DNA of 64,000 bases, taken from Methylobacterium mesophilicum SR1.6/6 (GTDB taxonomy: Bacteria > Pseudomonadota > Alphaproteobacteria > Rhizobiales > Beijerinckiaceae). Made by a program: the position numbers and the translations under genes. Under the pieces are notes generated by a model. The model was not told where the DNA came from and ran no database searches. It worked only from the letters and a program-made list of their open reading frames with translations. This document shows, piece by piece, positions 1-8,700 of the stretch. The stretch spans positions 1,247,612 through 1,311,611 of the forward strand of contig NZ_CP043538.1 in the NCBI RefSeq assembly GCF_000364445.2, read 5' to 3'. Position 1 is the first letter of the stretch. Each line of letters begins with the position of its first letter.

Positions 1-207
1 GTCGGCGCCCTCGCGGGCGAAGGCTAGCGCCACCGCCCGGCCGATGCCGCTGTCCGCGCCCGTGATGATCGCCTTGCGCCCAGACAGGCGGTCCGAGCCT
101 CGGTAGTGCGCTTCGCCGTAATCCGGCCGCGGGTCCATGTCGGCGTCCCGACCCGGAGGGGTCAGCGGACGCTGCCGGTCGAAGGGCGGCTTCGGAAAAT
201 ACGTCAT
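1..207 (-). CDS. SDR family oxidoreductase, N-terminal part (runs off the left edge)
   Basis: The first 69 codons of a short-chain dehydrogenase/reductase are read leftwards from ATG at 205-207. After an N-terminal extension rich in Pro and Asp ([12 protein letters not shown]), typical of the YghA/GsiB-associated stress SDR group, the Rossmann strand begins ([18 protein letters not shown]). The TGxxxGIG cofactor motif is intact. The catalytic Ser-Tyr-Lys lie beyond the window. It probably reduces or oxidises an unknown small alcohol or aldehyde with NAD(P). The family assignment is firm; the substrate is unknown. Confidence 0.9.
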   Translation of the reverse strand, partial: MTYFPKPPFDRQRPLTPPGRDADMDPRPDYGEAHYRGSDRLSGRKAIITGADSGIGRAVALAFAREGAD

Positions 208-559
208 GGTCGCGCTTCTCTCGGTCTGAAGGCCGGCGACGACATCTCGCGGGAGGGATCGACGCGCAGGGCGTCGCGCAGATCCGCGACGGCGATACGG
301 GGAACCCGGTCCGCCAGTGCGTCGCGGAGACCGGTATTGCCCCGGAAACCCGGCACACCCGACATTGTTTCGCCGCCGCGCGCCAGTTCGACGCCGCAGC
401 CCGGTCGTTCCGCGCGTCCTCGCAATAGAAGCGCTCGGCACAGGAGACTTTCAGGATCAGCAGCTCGGCATTAAAATGAATCTTCGTATTCCGTCCCGAG
501 CGCGGCCGATCGTTCGACCAAGAACGTCACCGAAAGCTTGGCCTGGAGCGGTACCGTCC

Positions 560-584
560 GGAACGATGCTTGGTGGTCCGGGTT
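560..584 (+). promoter_or_regulatory. possible EcfG-type general stress promoter
   Basis: GGAAC at 560-564 is followed after 16 nt by GGTT, one mismatch from the alphaproteobacterial EcfG consensus GGAAC-N16-17-CGTT. It lies about 30 nt upstream of a small hydrophilic protein gene of the type often under general stress control. This rests on one motif match only. Confidence 0.25.
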
Positions 585-614
585 TGCCAGTCATTCGGCA
601 ACGACGGGGTACAC

Positions 615-797
615 ATGACGACCAAGCCACCGCCCGTTCCTCCGGCGAACCGCTCCGACAAGGGGCCCGGCAGCGCCCCGGAGGCGCCGCTCTCGCAGGG
701 TCGCGCGGGTTCGCAGACGAAGGATCCCGAAAAGGTCGGTCAGGCCGGCAACGCGAAGGTGAACACCACAAACCAGGGCTACCAGCAGAATCGCTGA
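615..797 (+). CDS. small hydrophilic protein, 60 aa
   Basis: The protein begins MTTKPPPVPPANRSD and is rich in Pro, Gly, Gln and Asn, with no membrane segment and no cysteine. It is probably disordered. Such short proteins are common beside stress genes in Methylobacterium, but I recognise no domain. The gene precedes another small hydrophilic protein gene in the same direction, 69 nt downstream. A possible EcfG-type promoter lies just upstream. Confidence 0.55.
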   Translation: MTTKPPPVPPANRSDKGPGSAPEAPLSQGRAGSQTKDPEKVGQAGNAKVNTTNQGYQQNR

Positions 798-866
798 AGG
801 CGATTGCCGCGGCGCCGGCGCGCCGCGGCGTCCCGAAGGTTGGCTGAACTGCAGCGGAGATCGTAG

Positions 867-1184
867 ATGGCGAATGCAAGTCGGCACAAGGTCGGCCCGG
901 GTGCTCAGGGCAAGGGCGATGGGACCGGTGCCATGTCGGAGCTGCCCGAGGGCGTGCTGCCGGAGAACATGGTCCTGAGCAACCGTGACAAGTCCCGCCA
1001 CACCGACGAGCGCGGACTCGACAGCAAGAACGTCCAAACGGAGCAGTATCAGGACCACGCCGGCAATCGACAGGTCTCGGCAGAGGGCGTTCTGGACGCG
1101 ACCGGCAACACCAGCGGGCTCGCCAATCCGCAAACGGACGAGTCCGGCGAACAGAGCAGCCTCAGGAAGCAGCAGGGTTCGTAA
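867..1184 (+). CDS. hypothetical hydrophilic protein, 105 aa
   Basis: It starts at ATG 867 behind a purine-rich GCGGAGATCG stretch. The composition is hydrophilic (Gly, Gln, Asp, Ser), with no signal peptide, helix repeat or cysteine motif, which suggests a disordered soluble protein. It follows a similar small gene and lies in chromosomal sequence just outside the integrated element. Function unknown. Confidence 0.6.
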   Translation: MANASRHKVGPGAQGKGDGTGAMSELPEGVLPENMVLSNRDKSRHTDERGLDSKNVQTEQYQDHAGNRQVSAEGVLDATGNTSGLANPQTDESGEQSSLRKQQGS

Positions 1185-1285
1185 GCCGTCCGCCGCGGGG
1201 TCGTTCGTGACCGGCGGGTCTTCTCGCCGCGACGGCCCCGCCTTTCATCTTCGACGGCGTGTGAACCCGGACCAGGAGTCGGAGG

Positions 1286-1484
1286 ATGCTGCGAACGACA
1301 TCGCTCGCGCTGGCGCTCGTGGCGGCGGCGACCGCTGCGGCCGACGCGCAGGCCGTGAACCCCACGCCGGGGACCGAGGCCGCACAGACCAACGGCCTCC
1401 TCCGGCGCGCCGGCCTGGATCCTCGTCGGCATCATCGTCGCCTTCGCGGTGCTCTACGCGCTCCGCGCGCGGCGGCGTCGGTAG
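1286..1484 (+). pseudogene. small exported/membrane protein gene with an apparent frameshift
   Basis: The first 36 codons give a signal peptide (MLRTTSLALALVAAATAAA-DA) and a VNPTPGTE linker. The expected second part, a membrane helix PAWILVGIIVAFAVLY followed by ALRARRRR and a stop, is in another frame ending at 1484. Removing one G near 1397 joins the two into a sensible small protein of about 65 aa with one C-terminal helix. As written, the first frame runs on into an Arg-rich tail to 1576. Either a real 1-nt insertion or a sequence error. Confidence 0.5.
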
Positions 1485-1671
1485 AGGTCACATCGCGGGG
1501 CCGCGCGTTCCGCGGCGCTCTTCGCGCCTACGTGAGCGGAGGGCCGCTGGAAAGTAATCCTGATCGCCCGTACTGATCCCTAGGCATTTCCTGCAGACGT
1601 TCGCCGCCAGGGCCTTGAGGCGCGCGAACAGTACCGACGCGTCGGCATCCGTCTGCGGTATGTCGGGTTTT

Positions 1672-1726
1672 GAAGGGATGGCTCCCCGAGCAGGACTCGA
1701 ACCTGCGACAAGGCGATTAACAGTCG
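1672..1726. repeat. attL, 55-bp direct repeat of the tRNA-Asn 3' half
   Basis: This 55-bp stretch is identical to 36638-36692. It contains the T-arm, variable region and anticodon loop of tRNA-Asn, but the 5' half of the tRNA is missing, so it is not a functional tRNA. It marks the left boundary of the integrated element. Confidence 0.93.
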
Positions 1727-1819
1727 GGGCGATGTCCTTGATCTGAAAGGATAGCGTTACCGGCCGCCGCTCTTTGGCGGCTCACGATATCGGGTTCGGT
1801 TTCCGTCGCATCCGCCGCG

Positions 1820-2032
1820 CTAATGGCTCTGCTTCTGATAGTCCACGAAGGCCGCCATGGCCTCGCAGACGTAGCCTGACACACGCTCCGCTTCCTCCTG
1901 TGGGAACGGCGAGGCGCCGTTCCGATCCAGCAGCACGCCGACGGCCGACTGGTTGCCAGGTAGCATATTCTCCGGCGCCATAACAAACGACCAGTCAGGG
2001 AACTCAGCCTGCAGGTACTCCCCAGGCGCATC
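1820..2032 (-). pseudogene. C-terminal remnant of an unknown gene beside attL
   Basis: On the minus strand an open frame of about 70 codons ends at a TAG (1820-1822). It reads like protein (…GEYLQAEFPDWSF, then QEEAERVSGYVCEAM). The frame is preceded by a stop, and its only ATG (1979-1981) would discard the conserved-looking first part. I read it as the tail of a gene broken next to the element's left end. A 53-aa protein from 1981 is the alternative. Family unknown. Confidence 0.35.
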
Positions 2033-2329
2033 ATCCGTAGTTCATCCTCGATAATGCTTTTCGGTGCGGTCACGGGAAAAGACTTTGGATTTCGATCGCT
2101 CCCAGCTGGTATCGAGATGGACTGAACAGTCACCACGGTTGACCTCCGCTGCTGATGTTCCAGCTTCGTTCTCGTCCGCAAGGGGGTCAATCGAGTTCGA
2201 GGCAGCTGTGGAAAACTGCGGGGACAACGATCCACTGTGCGTTATTACCCACGCCCGGTGGATATCGCCGGCCAGGCACGCAACTTTCGCGTCTTGAAAT
2301 GGTACAACATCAGCAACCGGAGATAATCC

Positions 2330-2818
2330 ATGAGAGCTGATTTTACCGATCGACTTGCGAAGTTGCTGCTGATGCTCGGAAGTGATGTTGATGGCGAGGT
2401 CGTGAATGCCGCTCGTATGCTGGTGCGCACCCTTGCCTCCGAGGACATGGATCTCCACGATCTGGCGGCTGCACTGAAGCTGGCGCCGGGACGCATCGCG
2501 CCGGACAACATGGATCCGACCGCCCCATGGGCATACGGGCCTCGGCCCGAAAGCCCGAGCGAGGCTTGGGGACTCACGTGCGAGCGTGGGTACATGCGTC
2601 CCTGGAAATCACTGGCGTTCGAGCTGCTGAAGCTCAACCACAAGATTCCAAAGCGCTACGGCGGCAAATGTCTTATGCCACACCAAGTGCTGATCCTTCA
2701 GCGGATGCAGCAGGGCGGCCGTCCGACCATCGCCGAAGCCCACGCGATCCGGCTTATGGACAATTTGCTGCGGACCGCCCAGCGCGCCCAGGAAGCCGAT
2801 CAGAGAAAGGCCGCATGA
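2330..2818 (+). CDS. phage-type hypothetical protein, 162 aa (DUF2786-like N-terminus)
   Basis: It starts at ATG 2330 after CGGAG. The N-terminus (DRLAKLLLMLGSDVDGEVVNAARML) resembles the helical start of DUF2786-type phage proteins, which count as possible DNA-associated proteins. The rest is helical, with a KYY-free basic middle (HKIPKRYGG). Its stop overlaps the ATG of the following DUF2493-like pseudogene (ATGA), so the two were an operon. It is likely part of the ancestral element. The family link is a resemblance, not a proven match. Confidence 0.65.
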   Translation: MRADFTDRLAKLLLMLGSDVDGEVVNAARMLVRTLASEDMDLHDLAAALKLAPGRIAPDNMDPTAPWAYGPRPESPSEAWGLTCERGYMRPWKSLAFELLKLNHKIPKRYGGKCLMPHQVLILQRMQQGGRPTIAEAHAIRLMDNLLRTAQRAQEADQRKAA

Positions 2819-3078
2819 AGCTCCTCGTCTGCGGCGGTCGCGACGTCAATCGACAGGGTCTGATCTAGGACGCACTCGATGTTGTCCATAGGTGCGATCC
2901 CGTCTGCCTCGTGATCGCCGACGTAGCCCCCGGTGCCCACACAGAGGCGGACTGTTGGGCATCCGCCAGAGGCCTGGACCAGATCATCGTGCCGGCGAAC
3001 TGGACCGGCCGCGGCAAGGCCGCCGGCCCGGTCCGGAATGAACGATCATCAAAATGTCCTTTTGCACGACATGATTGA
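2815..3078 (+). pseudogene. DUF2493 (SLOG-superfamily) protein, broken by an in-frame TAG
   Basis: The frame begins MKLLVCGGRDVNRQGLI, the signature start of DUF2493, a nucleotide- or ligand-binding SLOG-related family common in phages. A TAG at 2866-2868 stops it after 17 residues. Past the TAG the same frame continues 69 codons with family features: CLVIADVAPGAHTEADCWA, then VPANWTGRGKAAGPVRNERS, matching the usual ...PADW..HGKAAGP.RN.. end. The GGARGAD-like loop is already altered. Single-stop pseudogene, unless the amber codon is suppressed. Confidence 0.75.
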
Positions 3079-3401
3079 TCCTCAAACGATCTTGAAAAGG
3101 CTGGATGCCATGCTCCGGTCGATCAGCACGTTCGCATACTGGCCTGATCCCTCAGCTCCGAGTTGTTTCTCGCGATCGACTCGGCTGTAGCTGTCCGCGC
3201 CACCAATCCGGCGGTCTTCGAGTAGTGGCGACATTAGGCGAGGCGACCTGTAATCAACAAAGTACGATCTTGAAGGAAATATTCGTATAGATGACAACAG
3301 AAGTGAGATCAATCGTCGGCGTTCGAATAGAGTCAGGAATATTTCCATCACAACTCCATTGGTTCGGCGATAGGCTAAATTAAAGGGACAGGAGGGTTAC
3401 A
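3079..3401. other. non-coding stretch between pseudogene and membrane protein gene
   Basis: About 320 nt of mixed composition turning AT-rich to the right. I see no convincing gene, hairpin with T-run or repeat here. It probably holds decayed sequence and the 3' flank of the leftward membrane protein gene. Confidence 0.4.
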
Positions 3402-4511
3402 TTAAGGCTCAGAACCACTTCCCTTACGCAGACGTGTCAAATCAAAATTATTTGTAAGTTTGTCCACAAATTTATCAAATAAACGATCATCACTCTCCCT
3501 TAACGCTTCCGTTATTAATTTGTCTCCCTTTTTAATTAGAAAATTTCGCTCCATGGATGTGAAGATCGCGATTGCATTTTTCATGGCGTCCCTCTCTCGA
3601 AAGCGAGCAGATGCCTCTAGAGCAAGGAACTTTGCTTCAAAATTTGTGATCTCATTTCTGAAATATCTGATCATGTTGCGATCTTCTCGGTACAAATTCA
3701 GAAAAAAGAAAGCTACTGTCTCGACTAGGATTACAAATGTTAGCCTCGGCAAAAATCCCAATATAAAAAGCGTGATATCAGAAACATTTGCTACATGGTT
3801 CTCGATGAAATATCCAACGTAAAACAGGTATCCCATTGACAACATGCCAACAGAAGAAAAAACAAGACCAATCAAGAGATTTATATTCGAATTTGCTCTT
3901 TGCTGCAAAAGTTGTATGTTCATGCCTTCGACCGAACGGATAAATATTTCGCGAATTTCTTTGATGTTATGTCCGATGTCTATAGCTGCGCCATATTTTT
4001 GCAGAATTTGATTTTCAAAAGACTTATAGACATCTGTTTCGAAGTGAACGCCAACTATCCTGTCCAGATCGGGCTCAATGCTTGCGATTACGTCAGAAGT
4101 CTCCCTGAGATCCCGCTGAGTAAGCGCTTCAACATGTTTCATCAACGCTTCATTAGATGCAATCAGCCTGTCAAGTTCTTTTGATGCGTGGTCTAATTCG
4201 CCGCCCAACTCTACGCGTGTTCTCGCGACTGGAGATATGATATCTAGACGCGTCGCTACAAACAGGAAAAATCCAATTAGTCCTGAGGTAAACGCAGCGT
4301 ATACAAATAGTATGCCGATTGTTGGGTCATATGGCATATTCATTGTATACATTAAATATGTGCCAATTATGCCGAGAACACAAACCAAAAATATGGTCGC
4401 GTACAAACGCCAATTTAGGAGAATTGTTTTAGCAAAATCCCTATACGTAGTGCGTATAAAAGTTACGTCATCTGTCATTGCAGCACTTTCATTTCTCAAA
4501 CCTCTCTTCAT
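3402..4511 (-). CDS. AT-rich four-helix membrane protein with coiled-coil segments, 369 aa
   Basis: Two membrane helices near residues 30-55 and 65-90 (LYATIFLVCVLGIIG; AFTSGLIGFFLFVA) are followed by a hydrophilic helical region, two more helices near 210-235 and 245-275 (NLLIGLVFSSVGML; FLPRLTFVILVETVAFFFL), and a charged helical tail of about 90 residues. The PRL...VETVAFFFLNLYR block looks conserved, but I do not know the family. Its base and codon use are far more AT-rich than the rest of the window, which indicates recent transfer. ATG 4478 (MTDDVTF) is an alternative start. It stands alone on this strand. A defence or exclusion role is only an inference from context. Confidence 0.75.
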   Translation of the reverse strand: MKRGLRNESAAMTDDVTFIRTTYRDFAKTILLNWRLYATIFLVCVLGIIGTYLMYTMNMPYDPTIGILFVYAAFTSGLIGFFLFVATRLDIISPVARTRVELGGELDHASKELDRLIASNEALMKHVEALTQRDLRETSDVIASIEPDLDRIVGVHFETDVYKSFENQILQKYGAAIDIGHNIKEIREIFIRSVEGMNIQLLQQRANSNINLLIGLVFSSVGMLSMGYLFYVGYFIENHVANVSDITLFILGFLPRLTFVILVETVAFFFLNLYREDRNMIRYFRNEITNFEAKFLALEASARFRERDAMKNAIAIFTSMERNFLIKKGDKLITEALRESDDRLFDKFVDKLTNNFDLTRLRKGSGSEP

Positions 4512-4780
4512 AAATGCACGTCTCTAAATTCTAGGCAATATGCAGCCTGCCTTTAGGAGCCTGCGTGAATGGAACCTATTTATAATTAATGTTGAGATTT
4601 TCGCTGTTTAGAAATTCGAGTACTTGAAATTTGGCACCAATCCGCCGTACAGAAATCTGGCTTTATTGGTGCTCAAAGATTTTTAGAGCCAACTTAGCGC
4701 CGTTTAGTGATTTATCTCGTTTTCTAGATTGCTGTTTTATCAGTATGGTGAGGGATAATTGGCGTGTAACGATCTGAAGC
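4512..4780. other. AT-rich intergenic region, divergent promoters likely
   Basis: This 270-nt AT-rich gap separates the leftward membrane protein gene from the rightward dnaQ remnant. It is the natural place for the membrane protein's promoter. I see no clear operator or hairpin. Confidence 0.35.
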
Positions 4781-5014
4781 ATGACCCACGAAGTCGTTCT
4801 CGACACCGAGACCACCAGCGCCGACGCCAGGGTTGATCGCATCATCGAAGTTGGCTGCGTCGAGCTGGTGAGCCATACCCAGACCGGCCGCACCTTCCAC
4901 TGCTACATCAATCTGCCGAAGGGGGTGCACCTTAACGCCCTGGAGGTGTGTCCCCTATCTAACGGCGCCGCGCAGGAAAGCCGCAGTGCGCCGAAACCGG
5001 GCCAACTTTTCTGA
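4781..5014 (+). pseudogene. DNA polymerase III epsilon (DnaQ)-like exonuclease, N-terminal fragment
   Basis: From ATG 4781 the frame gives MTHEVVLDTETTSADARVD, then RIIEVGCVEL and TGRTFHCYINL. This is the classic DnaQ start, with the Exo I motif DTET. The similarity fades after ALEVCPLSN (about 4960), and the frame stops at 5014 in unrelated sequence. Exo II is missing. The matching C-terminal part lies 3.7 kb downstream (8701-9021), with the STAND NTPase gene in between. Not functional as it stands. Confidence 0.8.
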
Positions 5015-5182
5015 TGGCTACAAGCGAATCGGCTCGACGCATGCGGGTCGCGGATACGGCATTTGTCGCGACCCCTTCGCCGCAATCCTCGGCATTTGAC
5101 TACATTTGCGAACCCTAGAATTTAATTAGAGAGCGCTGCTATAGCTGCGACGGCGGTAGGCCACGACGCATTTAGGCGCGAG

Positions 5183-8097
5183 ATGTCAGCCAAGCGCTTT
5201 ACGAGCCCCTTCGCTCGCCGACGTGAGAGCCGCACCCGCGTCGTACGGTGCATGTGCGCTGTCGCAGCCGGCATTGCATTGGTTTTATTCACACTGGCGT
5301 TGCCCTGGATATCTTCTCTTGTCGGTCTTGGAGAGCCCATCACAGCAGCCGACATCAACAAATTCTTGATCGGACTGCTGCCGGCCGGAAAGCTCGGCGA
5401 AATTTTTCAGCGTTTGCTCAACCCCTGCTGATTAAATATCCGCTCTTAACGACCTTGGCGATCGGCGTAGCCGCTGGCTGGTTATCGATCGGCAAACGGG
5501 CTTCCGCTCTACACGATCGGCTATTCGCAGAGTTCGACCGGGAGGTCTTGAGGCCGATCAAAGCTCCGCGACCCTTCGATCCGCTTCGAGGGGTAGGACA
5601 AGGTTATCAGGACGAATCCGATGTCGTTCTACCTTGGCGCGTTCCAAGGGAGGGAACGCGCCGGGAGGTTTGGGCCGCTTCACTCGACTTCGTGCGGCGT
5701 ACGGCCGAGGATAGATCGGGCGGGCAAACCATCCCGCGAGCCGAGGATGCGTTCAGCTGGACGCTGCTGATGGGCCGCTCTGGCTCGGGCAAAAGTCGAT
5801 TGGCTGTCGAACTTGCCCGCGAACTCGCACGTCGAACGCATTTTGGGTCAGGCGGGCCCGCCGCCTTACACGAACGTCTATGGTCTTGGTGGCGCGTTCA
5901 GGTCTGCCAGCGGTCTCCGAAGGCCGAGGATCCTTGGGATGCCGGCTGGCTCGTGCCAGGCGAAGGTTCGCTTGAGCGCTCCGTTTATGCACCCTGGAAT
6001 GCACGGGCCGGCGTCTCGAAGGGCTGGCTGGCGAGCCTCAGCGCTTGGCGACCCCGTCGACCCACGCTGTTGCTTCTCGATGATCCTCGTCCGGCTGACT
6101 CAGAGCAGATCGTCACTATGCTGGAAGAGTCCGCCATCGCCTTCCGTCATCCAGTACGTCTGCTGATTGTGAATCAGACGGCACCCGCGGAGCTAGGCCT
6201 CAACCGTAGCGAGGGTGCCTGGAGCGCGAATCGCGGCAGACGATCGTTTCAGCGCCCGTTGATGCTCTCAGATGAAACGCGCCTCACGGAGGGGGACATC
6301 CGGTTCTTGGGTGGCGGTATATGTGTCTCTGGGAATTATTATCCGCTCAGCAACACGGAGCGCGTCAGGTATTTTGAGGAGAGGACGCACGGCAACCCGC
6401 TTCTCGTCGAACTCGGCCTGCGCTGGTTGCGCGAGGGCAAGTCGCTCTCGTCGATGACCGAGCACGACTTGCTGCGTCATCGGGTCGATCGAGTCATTGA
6501 GGCGCTAAGCGAGGCCGGCTTCGATCAAGAAGAGCATCGCTACGCAGCAGCTGCGGCGACGCTGGCAGGTGGGGCGACCGATAGCGTGACGCATCGTGGG
6601 CTGTCTACACTAACGGCTATCTATCATTTGCCGACCGCAAATCGTGAAGAGCTCGCTCGCGTCTATCCCGTCGACGACCTTGATCGATCGGATATTTTGC
6701 CGCCCATCCGACCGGAGATGATCGGTGACGCTTTCGTACGGCGTGTTATCGAGAAGTTGAACTCTCTGGCCGAAAAGGAGCGGCTCGTCGCGACGGCATG
6801 GGCGATCAGCTCTCAGGGAACCTTACGCAGCGCTTTGCGTCTGGGCGGGAAAGACGATCAGCTCGGCGCGCTGCTTCGAAGTGGACCGCCGACGAATGCG
6901 GGCCTCGATCCTACTGCAGTGGCTTTGGCTTATGCTGACGCGGCCGTTTGGTTGCCCGAGGGAATGTCGACCGCTTCGAGGGACATCCAAGAGGCGCGTC
7001 GGCTCGCGACGCTCGCGGAGGCATGGTGTAACGGCTTAGACCGGGAAGCAGCAGCACGCTTCATGCCCCAAATATTGGATCTGGGAGAAGTTCGTGAAGC
7101 GTGCCGTCCATTTATGGCCGACACGTGGCTATGCCTTGTCGGACTGACCTTTGTTCGGACAGAGGGTGTACCCACCGCTCGGAGTCTGGGTTGGTTGGAG
7201 CGATTATTCTATCTCGTCGATCGCACTCATGGAAGAGGGTCGCGGTCGCGAGTGTTCGAAACGCTATCCGCGATGTGGCCAGTTTTATTCAGCGCCGCTG
7301 GCTGGGAAGCTGAGGTGATTCAGCGTCTGGCCGAAGCTTATCGGCCGAATCATTGTCACATACTCGCGATGTCGATGAGCAAGACCTTGTCCGATGCCGT
7401 GGACAAGCTCGACGAGCGCAGTGCCACGGTCGAAGCGATCGCTGGAGCGTACGCAGCAGCCGCCTTTCTCTATCGCTCTGCTTTTCTCGATCGCTCTATT
7501 GAGGCCGGCAAATGTCAGATGTGGGCGCTCGCACTCGATAAGCTTGTCGACTCCCACCCCGGGGACCGCTATTTACAGCTCAAGCGAGCGGAGACGTGGT
7601 ACTGCGTCGCTCATGAGAACGCGCCTGATCCGGTCGCTTGTGCGGGGCACGCCCGAATGGTGGACGCAATCGCCGTCCCCTACCCCGAGGATCGCGACAT
7701 GCAATTCGAGCGAGCGCAAGCTTGGCGCTGCGTCGCCTACGCGTCTTTAGTCGATCCGGTCGCGTGTGCGGACCATGCCCGGGCGGTGGACCCGATCGCT
7801 GTCCCCTATCCAGAAGATCGCGACATGCAATTGGAGCGGGCTCTGGTCTGGAACTACGTCGCCTACGCGACTCGGTTTGATGCGGCCGTGTGTGCTGAGC
7901 ACGCCCAGACGGTGGACGCAATCGCTGTCCCCTTCCCCGACGATCGCGATATGCAGTTCGAGCGGGCACAGGCTTGGCGCTACGTCGCCTTCGCGACCCG
8001 GTCTGATCCAACCGCTTGTGCAAGGCACGCCCGGACGGTGGACGCAATCGCTGCCCCTACCCCAACGATCGCGATATGCAGTTGGAGCGGGCGATAA
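5183..8097 (+). CDS. membrane-anchored STAND-type P-loop NTPase with TPR-like repeats (frameshifted)
   Basis: The N-terminus (from ATG 5183) has a membrane helix (CAVAAGIALVLFTLALPW). Its frame stops at 5431, but one extra C in the CCCC run at 5422-5425 fuses it to the long frame that follows (LLIKYPLLTTLAIGVAAGW, a second helix). Then come a Walker A motif (GRSGSGKS, 5773-5796), a Walker B-like LLLLDDPR near 6070-6090, a helical region of about 450 residues, and 42-residue repeats from 7564. The frame is lost again near 8053 in a second C run and continues in 8076-8630. The repaired protein has about 1150 residues. STAND NTPases sense a ligand through repeats and oligomerise on ATP; many act in anti-phage defence. 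The ligand and effector here are unknown; the two helices suggest a membrane effector. Confidence 0.8.
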
Positions 8098-8630
8098 CCT
8101 GCCGCGTGCTAGCTGAAGCGACCGAATCTGATCCGGCCGCCTGTGTGAAGCATGCCCGGACGGTGGACGCGATCGTTGCCCCCTACCCCGAGGATCTCAA
8201 GATGCAATTTGAGCGGGCGCAGGCTTGGCGCTACGTCGCCTACGCGACTCGGTTTGATGCGGCCGTGTGTGCTGAGCACGCCCAGACGGTGGACGCAATC
8301 GCTGTCCCCTTCCCCGACGATCGCGACATGCAGCATCAGCGAGCGCAAGCCTGGCGCTCCGTCGCCTACGCAACCCGTTCCGACTCGGCCGCTTGTTTGG
8401 AGCATGCCCGGTCAGTAGACTTGATTGCTGCTCCCTACCCCAACGATCGCGATATGCAGGTGGAGCGGGCGCGAGTTTGGTGTCACGTGACATACGCGTT
8501 CAGATCGGACCCAGCCGCTTGTGTCAGCTTCGCCCGCATGGTGGACGCGATCTCTATTCATAATCCCGACGACTCGGAGTTGGAGGAACTAAAGCATTCG
8601 GCATGGCGCTATGTACGTCAATCCGAATAA
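7564..8630 (+). repeat. eight tandem 126-nt (42-aa) repeats in the NTPase C-terminus
   Basis: Units start at 7564, 7690, 7816, 7942, 8067, 8193, 8319, 8445 and (partial) 8571. Every interval is 126 nt except 7942 to 8067, which is 125 and pins the deletion. The consensus is DRDMQxERAxAW..VAYA..DPAAC..HAR.VDAIA.PYP; 42 residues is the period of kinesin-light-chain-type TPRs. Blocks near 7861 and 8239 (378 nt apart, three units) are almost identical at DNA level, so units have been copied recently. Confidence 0.9.
8076..8630 (+). CDS. C-terminal repeat segment of the STAND NTPase (downstream of frameshift)
   Basis: This is the continuation of the NTPase gene after the 1-nt loss near 8052-8055, where GCTGCCCCTACC stands instead of the GTTGCCCCCTACC form seen one unit later. 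It carries the last four TPR-like units and a closing ELEELKHSAWRYVRQSE. The internal ATG 8076 has no recognisable ribosome site, so I regard it as part of the upstream protein rather than a separate gene. Confidence 0.7.
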   Translation: MQLERAITCRVLAEATESDPAACVKHARTVDAIVAPYPEDLKMQFERAQAWRYVAYATRFDAAVCAEHAQTVDAIAVPFPDDRDMQHQRAQAWRSVAYATRSDSAACLEHARSVDLIAAPYPNDRDMQVERARVWCHVTYAFRSDPAACVSFARMVDAISIHNPDDSELEELKHSAWRYVRQSE

Positions 8631-8700
8631 TCGGTTCCTCCGCGATCGGGGTCACAGTTCGATATTGGTGATACATCCTTAAGTTTGCCTTGCTTGCAGA

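Noticed and set aside
1672..1726. Second tRNA-Asn gene
   Set aside because: Only the 3' half is present; acceptor 5' strand and D-arm are missing, so it is an attachment-site fragment.
7564..8630. CRISPR-like array
   Set aside because: The 126-nt repeats are contiguous and in frame with the NTPase gene; there are no spacers.
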